A DNA stretch of 39,503 bases. Source: an uncultured Pelagibacteraceae bacterium. Lineage in GTDB: Bacteria > Pseudomonadota > Alphaproteobacteria > Pelagibacterales > Pelagibacteraceae. The notes beneath the pieces are model-generated. The model saw only the letters and a list, made by a program, of their open reading frames with translations. It ran no database searches and had not been told where the DNA came from. The stretch spans positions 1-39,503 of the forward strand of contig CABZCX010000003.1 of assembly GCA_902524345.1 (NCBI GenBank). Reading direction: 5' to 3'. Of the stretch, positions 33,892 to 39,503 are shown piece after piece; the stretch's first letter is position 1, and every line of letters starts with the position of its first letter. A program made the translations under genes and the position numbers.

Positions 33892-34694
33892 TAAAGTATA
33901 TCTTCAAGATCATCTTCATCTTGAATTCTGTCATTTTCATGTTGCTTTTTAATTTTTTGATAATGAAGAAAACTTATAGGCAACAATAACACATAAATGA
34001 CAGCACTTAATGCAATTACATTAAATGTGTATATAAGTAACAAGCCAAAAAATAGAACAATACCAAATAATAGAAATATAGTTGTTCTTCTTGGAATAAC
34101 TATCTTTTTAAAAGAATAAGTTGGAAATTTACTTATTAATAAAAAAGAGGTAACTATAAAAAAGACTGGCGTGACTATTTCATAATTAATTTGAAATAAT
34201 TCAAATCCACTTAGACTTATGATTAATGGTGTTAGTACTAAAATTCCTCCAGCTGGAGATGGTACACCCTCAAAAAAATTATCTCTCCACGATGGTTCTT
34301 GATTTGAATTTACATTAAATCTTGCTAATCTAAGAGCAACACAAATCACAAAAATTAAGCACAATAACCATCCAAATTTGCCTAGTGTATTTAGTTTCCA
34401 AAAAAACATAATAAAAGCAGGAGCAACACCAAAACTTATCATATCTGTCAAAGAATCTAATTCTTTACCAACTTTTGATGTTCCTTTTATCAATCTAGCG
34501 ATTCTTCCATCTAGGCCATCTATTAAAGCTGCGATAATAATTGCTACGATCGCTAATTCAAATCTGCCATCTAAAGCAAACCTTATAGAAGTTAATCCAA
34601 TGCAAACTCCTATTAAAGTTAACATATTTGGCAAGATCACTCTTGCACTTTTTTTATCACTTACGATCTTAAATTTTTTTTTTTGCGGTTCCAT
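33891..34694 (-). CDS. pssA: CDP-diacylglycerol-serine O-phosphatidyltransferase
   Basis: 267 residues with six or more membrane helices. The CDP-alcohol phosphotransferase motif is at residues 59-84, with DG, DGR, AR, G and the two final Asp (DSLTD) in the expected spacing. It joins serine to CDP-diacylglycerol to make phosphatidylserine in the inner membrane. It is next to psd, with a one-base overlap (TAATG type), so phosphatidylethanolamine synthesis is complete in two genes. The C-terminus is acidic (DRIQDEDDLEDIL). The type is the small membrane-bound one common in alphaproteobacteria. Confidence 0.96.
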   Translation of the reverse strand: MEPQKKKFKIVSDKKSARVILPNMLTLIGVCIGLTSIRFALDGRFELAIVAIIIAALIDGLDGRIARLIKGTSKVGKELDSLTDMISFGVAPAFIMFFWKLNTLGKFGWLLCLIFVICVALRLARFNVNSNQEPSWRDNFFEGVPSPAGGILVLTPLIISLSGFELFQINYEIVTPVFFIVTSFLLISKFPTYSFKKIVIPRRTTIFLLFGIVLFFGLLLIYTFNVIALSAVIYVLLLPISFLHYQKIKKQHENDRIQDEDDLEDIL

Positions 34695-35347
34695 TATTTT
34701 TTAGCTAGCAATGTTTCTCCAGCTATAGAAGTTTGACCAATTTGAACAAGAGGTTCATAATTTTCATAATACACATCTGCTCTACTTCCAAATCTTATCA
34801 TTCCGATTCTATCACCTTGTTTTAAATCTTGATCCTTGCTTGACTCACAAACAATTCTCCTTGCAACTAATCCTGCTATTTGAACAACAACAACATTATT
34901 ACCGTGACTGTCTTTAATTTTGTAATAATTTCTCTCATTGTCCTCGCTTGCTTTATCAAAAGATGCGTTTACAAATTTTCCTGGTTTGTATAAAATTTCT
35001 TCGATTTTTCCACTACATGGAGTTCTATTTACATGACAATCAAATACATTCATGAATATACTAATTTTTTTGAACTTTTTATTTTCTAATCCAAGTTCTT
35101 TTAGTCCATCTACCTCTTCAACCTTGATCACTTCTCCGTCGGCAGGACTTACAAGATAATTGTCATCATTAATAATTATTCTATCCGGATCTCTGAAAAA
35201 ATAGTAAACCCAGATTGTTAAAACTAAACCAATTAAACCTAGGAAGCTGCTAAAAATATAAAAAATAATAGTAATAATTCCTGCAATAACTAGGAATTTG
35301 TATCCCTCAGCGTGAATTTTCGGAAATATCTTGCTAAACATATTCAT
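34694..35347 (-). CDS. psd: Phosphatidylserine decarboxylase proenzyme
   Basis: 217 residues, the short form (PSD-A type) common in alphaproteobacteria and Gram-positive bacteria. Two hydrophobic segments near the N-terminus (~15-50) anchor it to the membrane. The self-cleavage site Gly187-Ser188 in RFGSRADVY gives the pyruvoyl group of the small subunit. It decarboxylates phosphatidylserine to phosphatidylethanolamine. FMNVFDCHVNRTP is another family landmark. It is the first gene of the minus-strand run and divergent from icd, with 69 bp between them. A second ATG at 35341 is possible as start. Confidence 0.96.
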   Translation of the reverse strand: MNMFSKIFPKIHAEGYKFLVIAGIITIIFYIFSSFLGLIGLVLTIWVYYFFRDPDRIIINDDNYLVSPADGEVIKVEEVDGLKELGLENKKFKKISIFMNVFDCHVNRTPCSGKIEEILYKPGKFVNASFDKASEDNERNYYKIKDSHGNNVVVVQIAGLVARRIVCESSKDQDLKQGDRIGMIRFGSRADVYYENYEPLVQIGQTSIAGETLLAKK

Positions 35348-35351
35348 CTAT

Positions 35352-35381
35352 TTGATAATTTTTCATTAATATGTATATAAA
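35352..35381 (+). promoter_or_regulatory. Candidate promoter of icd
   Basis: TTGATA (35352-35357) and TATAAA (35376-35381) with an 18-bp spacer, 35 bp before the GTG start of icd. Found by eye in AT-rich DNA, so tentative. Confidence 0.4.
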
Positions 35382-35416
35382 ATTGCGAAATTCAATTATT
35401 AAGATAGTTAAATAAA

Positions 35417-36631
35417 GTGAGCAAAATAAAGGTAAAAAACCCAGTTGTAGAGTTAGATGGTGATGAAATGACCAGAATAATCTGGGAATTTATCAAAAAT
35501 AAATTAATCCTTCCCTACATAGATTTAGGCATTGATTATTATGATCTCGGTATGAAAAGTAGGGACAATTCAGATGATCAAATAACTATTGATGCAGCCA
35601 ATGCAATTAAAAAAGTTGGCGTAGGAATTAAGTGTGCAACAATCACCCCTGATGAAGCTCGAGTAGAAGAATTCAAATTAAAAAAAATGTGGAGGTCTCC
35701 AAACGGTACCATTAGAAATATTATTGGAGGCACAGTATTCAGAGAGCCAATTATTTGTTCAAATATTCCTAAACTTGTTCCATCTTGGACAGATCCCGTA
35801 ATTATTGGAAGACACGCTTTTGGCGACCAATATAGAGCTACAGATTTTAAAGTGCCTGGTAAAGGTAAAATGGAAGTTAAATGGACTTCTAAAGATGGCA
35901 AAGATGAAATCAAATATGAAGTATTTAATTTTACAGGTCCGGGAGTTGCTCTTTCAATGTATAATTTAGATAAATCGATTGAAGATTTTGCTAGATCTTG
36001 TTTCAGCTATGGATTGATAAAAAAATGGCCAGTATATTTATCAACTAAGAATACAATCCTAAAAAAGTATGATGGAAGGTTTAAAGATATTTTTGAGGAA
36101 GTATTCAATAAGGAATTTAAGAAACAATTTAATGATGCTAAAATTACATACGAACACAGATTAATTGATGACATGGTTGCATGTGCAATGAAATGGAGTG
36201 GTAAATATATTTGGGCATGTAAGAACTACGATGGTGATGTGCAGTCTGATACAATGGCCCAGGGCTATGGTTCTTTAGGCCTAATGACTAGTACATTATT
36301 AACTCCAGATGGTAAAGTAATGGAGGCTGAAGCAGCTCATGGTACTGTTACTAGACATTATCGTATGCATCAACAGGGGAAAGAAACATCCACAAACCCT
36401 ATTGCATCTATATTTGCTTGGACTAGAGGCTTAGCTCATCGGGGTAAATTAGATGGAAATGAAGAACTAGTAAAATTTGCAAATACTATTGAAGAAGTTT
36501 GTATTCAGTGTGTAGAAAATGGATCAATGACAAAGGACCTTGCAATACTGGTTGGACCTTCGAGTAAATATTTAACTACTAATCAGTTCTTGGATGTAAT
36601 TGATAGTAATTTAAAAAAAAGATTAAATTAA
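35417..36631 (+). CDS. icd: Isocitrate dehydrogenase (NADP, eukaryote-like type)
   Basis: 404 residues, the size of the homodimeric type found in eukaryotes and many alphaproteobacteria. It begins [18 protein letters not shown], and the phosphate/isocitrate-binding [19 protein letters not shown] region (~94-113), [12 protein letters not shown] and [10 protein letters not shown] follow. It turns isocitrate into 2-oxoglutarate and makes NADPH. The start is GTG at 35417; no in-frame ATG lies nearer to the conserved first residues. The stop overlaps that of alaS by 9 bp. Confidence 0.97.
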   Translation: MSKIKVKNPVVELDGDEMTRIIWEFIKNKLILPYIDLGIDYYDLGMKSRDNSDDQITIDAANAIKKVGVGIKCATITPDEARVEEFKLKKMWRSPNGTIRNIIGGTVFREPIICSNIPKLVPSWTDPVIIGRHAFGDQYRATDFKVPGKGKMEVKWTSKDGKDEIKYEVFNFTGPGVALSMYNLDKSIEDFARSCFSYGLIKKWPVYLSTKNTILKKYDGRFKDIFEEVFNKEFKKQFNDAKITYEHRLIDDMVACAMKWSGKYIWACKNYDGDVQSDTMAQGYGSLGLMTSTLLTPDGKVMEAEAAHGTVTRHYRMHQQGKETSTNPIASIFAWTRGLAHRGKLDGNEELVKFANTIEEVCIQCVENGSMTKDLAILVGPSSKYLTTNQFLDVIDSNLKKRLN

Positions 36632-39289
36632 AGACTTTATCTTATCAAAAGCTTCATCAATTTTATTTTGGTCCTGACCACCGGCTTGAGCAAAGTCTTT
36701 TCGTCCACCCCCACCTTTGCCACCAATAGTCTCTGAACCTAATTTAGCAAATTTAACCGCATCATATTTATCAATTAATTTTTCTGTTATACCTACAGCT
36801 AGTCCAACTTTATCCTCATTAGTAGCAAATACAATTATAATACCATCACCTAATTCTTTTTTTCCATTATCAACAAGTTTTCTTAAATCTTTAGGTGGTA
36901 GATCAATAACTTTTTGAAATCTTACTTTTATATCTTTAATTTTCTGATCATTAATAATATTTTTTGTTTTGTCTTTTAGAATCGAGTTCACATTGAGTTG
37001 TTCAAGTTGTCTTGTGAGATTTTTAATAAGTTCCTTAAGATCTTTACTTTCTATATTTGGCTTACCACCAAGTTTTATAATTTGAGATGATAATTCTTTA
37101 ATTGTATCTTCATCTTTCTGAATTGAAAGTGTTGATGCTTTTTCTTTATTTTTAATATATTCATCTAATTGTTTATCTCTTAATGCTTCTACTCTTCTAA
37201 CTCCTGCAGCAATAGAGGACTGACTTACAGTTTTAAATTTACCAATATCACCAGTGTTTTTAACGTGGGTTCCACCGCATAATTCTGTTGAAAAATATGC
37301 TTCTTTTTCTTTGCCCATAGATACCACCCTTACTTCCTCACCATACTTTTCTCCAAAAAATGCTAGAGCACCTTTTTCAATAGCTGCTTTGGGTGTCATA
37401 ATTCTAGTCGTTACTTCAGTATTATTTTTCACATATTCATTTACCAATTTATCAATTGTTTCTAGCTCTTCATTTGTGATTGGTTTCATATGACTAAAAT
37501 CAAATCTCAAACGATCTGGGGCAACAAGTGAACCTTTTTGCATAACATGTTTTCCAAGTGTTCGTCTTAAAGATTCATGAAGAAGATGTGTTGCTGAATG
37601 ATAAGCTTTTAGATTTGCTCTTCTTTCAATATCAATTTTTAATTCAACAGTATCACCCACTTTCATTGAGCCTGTTTTTAACGAACCATAGTGAACAAAT
37701 AAATTACCAAGTTTCTTTTGTGTATCCTCAACCTCAAAAACTGAGTTTCCTGAAACTATTTTACCTTTGTCTCCAAGTTGTCCACCGGACTCACCATAAA
37801 AAGGAGTTTGATTTGTTATTATCATTCCTTCCTCACCAGTGGATAATGATTTTACTTCACTATTTTCCTTGATCAAATTTAATATAACTCCCTCTGATTG
37901 ATTAGACTCGTAACCTAAAAATTCAGTTGGACCAATTTTATCTTTGATTGAAAACCAAATTGCTTCTTCTGAACTATCACCTGAACCTTTCCAATTTTTT
38001 TTAGCAAGTTCTTTGCTATTTTTCATTAGTTGATCAAATTTTTTATGATCAACTGTTAATGATTTATTTTTTAAAATATCTTCAGTCAGATCTAATGGGA
38101 AACCGTAAGTATCATATAATTTGAACGCTACATCTCCTGGTAAGACTTTATCTATTTTTGAAATTTCATCATTTAAAATTTTAATTCCTCTATCAAGTAA
38201 AACTAAAAATTTTTCCTCCTCCATTTTTAATGTTTCTTTTATTAAAGACTCTGATCTTTCTAACTCTGGATAATTTCCTGACATTTCGTTTTTTAGAGCC
38301 TCAAAAATTTTGAAAAAGATCGGCTCTTTGGATCCTAATAAATGAGAATGCCTCATCCCTCTTCTCATAATTCTTCTAAGAACATATCCACGACCTTCAT
38401 TTGAGGGTAAAACACCTTCAGCTAAAAGAAATGAGCTTGCTCTTAAGTGATCAGCAATTACTCTAAAACTCGAAATATTTTTATCTTCTTGTTTGACTTT
38501 TGTAACTTCAGATATTGAATTTATTAATTTCTTAAAATGATCAGTTTGATAATTATCGTGTGTTCCTTGTAAAAGAGCTGCAATTCTCTCTAATCCCATT
38601 CCTGTATCGACAGATGGTTTTGGTAAATCTATTCTTTTATCTTTTGAAACTTGCTCATATTGCATAAAGACTAAGTTCCAAATTTCTATAAAACGATCAC
38701 CATCTTGATCTTTGGTTCCTGGCAATCCTCCTTTTAAATGATCACCATGATCATAAAATATTTCTGAGCAAGGACCACATGGACCAGTTTCACCCATTGA
38801 CCAAAAATTATCTGATGTTGCAATTCTAATTATTCTATCATCACTAAAACCTGCAATTTTCTTCCAAAAATTAAAAGCCTCATCATCCTCATGAAAAACA
38901 GTTACATAAAGCCTGTTTTTATCAAGACCAAAATCTTTAGTGATTAAATTCCATGCTAGTTCAATTCCTCTTTCTTTAAAATAATCTCCAAAAGAGAAAT
39001 TTCCTAACATTTCAAAAAAAGTATGGTGTCTTGGGGTGTAACCAACATTTTCTAAATCATTATGTTTACCACCTGCCCTTACACATTTTTGAGAAGTAGT
39101 TGCTCTTTGATAATCTCTTTTCTCTAGACCAGTAAATACATTTTTGAATTGAACCATTCCAGAATTAGCAAACATTAATGTAGGGTCATTATTTGGCACT
39201 AAATTACTAGACTCAACTATCTTATGATCATTTTTTTCAAAATACTTTAAGAACGTACTTCTTATTTCATTTAATGATTTGTCTGCCAT
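36623..39289 (-). CDS. alaS: Alanyl-tRNA synthetase
   Basis: 888 residues, full length. The N-terminal class II catalytic domain (1-~450) has [20 protein letters not shown] (motif 2 region, ~67-86) and [13 protein letters not shown] (motif 3). The editing domain has the zinc-binding HSATHLLH (~565) and CGGTH (~669). The C-Ala domain ends with the Gly-rich [16 protein letters not shown]. It charges tRNA-Ala and clears wrongly made Ser- and Gly-tRNA-Ala. It is convergent with icd, with overlapping stops. A hairpin pair lies upstream, between it and the gene on its 5' side. Confidence 0.98.
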   Translation of the reverse strand: MADKSLNEIRSTFLKYFEKNDHKIVESSNLVPNNDPTLMFANSGMVQFKNVFTGLEKRDYQRATTSQKCVRAGGKHNDLENVGYTPRHHTFFEMLGNFSFGDYFKERGIELAWNLITKDFGLDKNRLYVTVFHEDDEAFNFWKKIAGFSDDRIIRIATSDNFWSMGETGPCGPCSEIFYDHGDHLKGGLPGTKDQDGDRFIEIWNLVFMQYEQVSKDKRIDLPKPSVDTGMGLERIAALLQGTHDNYQTDHFKKLINSISEVTKVKQEDKNISSFRVIADHLRASSFLLAEGVLPSNEGRGYVLRRIMRRGMRHSHLLGSKEPIFFKIFEALKNEMSGNYPELERSESLIKETLKMEEEKFLVLLDRGIKILNDEISKIDKVLPGDVAFKLYDTYGFPLDLTEDILKNKSLTVDHKKFDQLMKNSKELAKKNWKGSGDSSEEAIWFSIKDKIGPTEFLGYESNQSEGVILNLIKENSEVKSLSTGEEGMIITNQTPFYGESGGQLGDKGKIVSGNSVFEVEDTQKKLGNLFVHYGSLKTGSMKVGDTVELKIDIERRANLKAYHSATHLLHESLRRTLGKHVMQKGSLVAPDRLRFDFSHMKPITNEELETIDKLVNEYVKNNTEVTTRIMTPKAAIEKGALAFFGEKYGEEVRVVSMGKEKEAYFSTELCGGTHVKNTGDIGKFKTVSQSSIAAGVRRVEALRDKQLDEYIKNKEKASTLSIQKDEDTIKELSSQIIKLGGKPNIESKDLKELIKNLTRQLEQLNVNSILKDKTKNIINDQKIKDIKVRFQKVIDLPPKDLRKLVDNGKKELGDGIIIVFATNEDKVGLAVGITEKLIDKYDAVKFAKLGSETIGGKGGGGRKDFAQAGGQDQNKIDEAFDKIKSLI

Positions 39290-39340
39290 ATTTTTAAAAT
39301 ACAGCTTTTTTGTTTTATGTCTAGTTAGGGATGAAGGGGG

Positions 39341-39365
39341 AAAGGCGCTTATTATAAGCGCCTTT
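39341..39365 (-). terminator. GC-rich hairpin between the C-terminal fragment gene and alaS
   Basis: Arms 39341-39351 (AAAGGCGCTTA) and 39355-39365 (TAAGCGCCTTT) are perfectly complementary over 11 bp with a 3-base loop. It lies downstream of the partial gene at the window end and 52 bp upstream of alaS. On the minus strand it ends TTTCCCCC, so the T-tract is short. It probably ends the upstream transcript. Confidence 0.75.
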
Positions 39366-39367
39366 AT

Positions 39368-39389
39368 AATTTAAAGATAGCTTTAAATT
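39368..39389 (-). repeat. AT-rich second hairpin directly after the partial gene stop
   Basis: AATTTAAAG (39368-39376) and CTTTAAATT (39381-39389) form a perfect 9-bp stem with an ATAG loop. It begins at the base next to the stop codon of the partial gene and just before the GC-rich hairpin, making a tandem pair. Confidence 0.6.
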
Positions 39390-39503
39390 CTAATTCTTTT
39401 TGGTAGGAGTAGTCTCTTTTACAGCCTCTTCATTTTCAGCTACTTTCTTCTCCTTTTCAATTTTTTCAGGACTTAATGGATTTCCCTCAATTTTCTTTGA
39501 AAT
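39390..39503 (-). CDS. C-terminal fragment, possibly RecA
   Basis: The last 37 codons of a gene that starts beyond the window, ending with TAG at 39390-39392. The visible protein is Lys/Glu-rich: it begins ISKKIEGNPLSPEKIEKEKK and ends TTPTKKN. RecA proteins end with a charged, weakly conserved tail, and recA lies near alaS in many proteobacteria, so recA is my best guess. The tail alone is not enough to be sure; a ribosomal or other charged protein would look similar. Two hairpins directly behind the stop look like its terminator. Confidence 0.6.
   Translation of the reverse strand: MSKKIEGNPLSPEKIEKEKKVAENEEAVKETTPTKKN

Noticed and set aside
1..39503. tRNA or rRNA genes, CRISPR repeats, insertion sequences, prophage or integration sites
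   Set aside because: I looked for T-loop-like sequences, regularly spaced repeats, transposase or integrase motifs and flanking repeats and saw none. Apparent repeats are short A/T runs. A tRNA search program would be needed for certainty.

Overview
The window reads as a chromosomal segment of a streamlined, very AT-rich marine alphaproteobacterium, most probably SAR11 (Pelagibacterales). The signs are strong A/T bias with lysine-, asparagine- and isoleucine-rich proteins, almost no non-coding DNA, many 1-8 bp gene overlaps, and a SAR11-like gene set: a glycine-riboswitch-controlled glycine cleavage operon, NAD formate dehydrogenase, a TRAP transporter, DMT permeases and a shortened IMP dehydrogenase. 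I found no mobile element, phage gene, CRISPR array, tRNA or rRNA. No gene-free stretch exceeds 300 bases; the longest is about 150 bp.

Layout. 1-333: C-terminal end of a highly charged helical protein. 349-4884 (minus): DMT permease, arginine:glycine amidinotransferase, GT2 glycosyltransferase and a GT-C-type membrane protein, probably one transcription unit. 5034-9295 (plus): NifU/IscU-like protein, HPP membrane protein, formate dehydrogenase closed by a strong hairpin, exported MsrA and SelO. 9292-12125 (minus): TspO, FAD oxidoreductase and a polytopic membrane protein. 12135-12896 (plus): an SDR.

12893-21148 (minus) is the most notable block. A tandem glycine riboswitch is followed by gcvT-gcvH-gcvP and then, after only 3 bp, by an FAD oxidoreductase, a DUF1365 protein, a Cfa-like SAM methyltransferase and a DUF3833 lipoprotein. 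21182-24965: a DMT permease with pxpB and pxpC (minus), divergent from pxpA and a TPR protein (plus), for 5-oxoproline use. 24962-27776 (minus): TRAP transporter dctP-[hairpin]-dctQ-dctM. 27890-28501 (plus): TerC/YjbE-type membrane protein. 28498-35347 (minus): a compact eight-gene run psd-pssA-GT-rlmE-guaB-TPR-guaA-panB. 35417-36631 (plus): icd. 36623-39289 (minus): alaS. 39390-39503 (minus): a C-terminal fragment, possibly recA.

Working together: glycine is the central metabolite. The glycine cleavage system makes methylene-tetrahydrofolate, NADH, CO2 and ammonia. Formate dehydrogenase can finish one-carbon oxidation, and the amidinotransferase is another possible glycine consumer. The lipid-modifying genes behind gcvP include a SAM-dependent methyltransferase, so glycine-derived C1 units may be linked to lipid methylation (inference). 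Four convergent gene pairs share a 4-base stop (TTAA, TTAG or CTAA) and a fifth overlaps by 9 bp, which shows extreme compaction.

Nothing here is clearly a new defence or mobile system. The best candidates for new biology are a 12-nt helix in the riboswitch that would hide the gcvT start codon, the fusion of gcv with the lipid cluster, and the hairpin between the TRAP genes.
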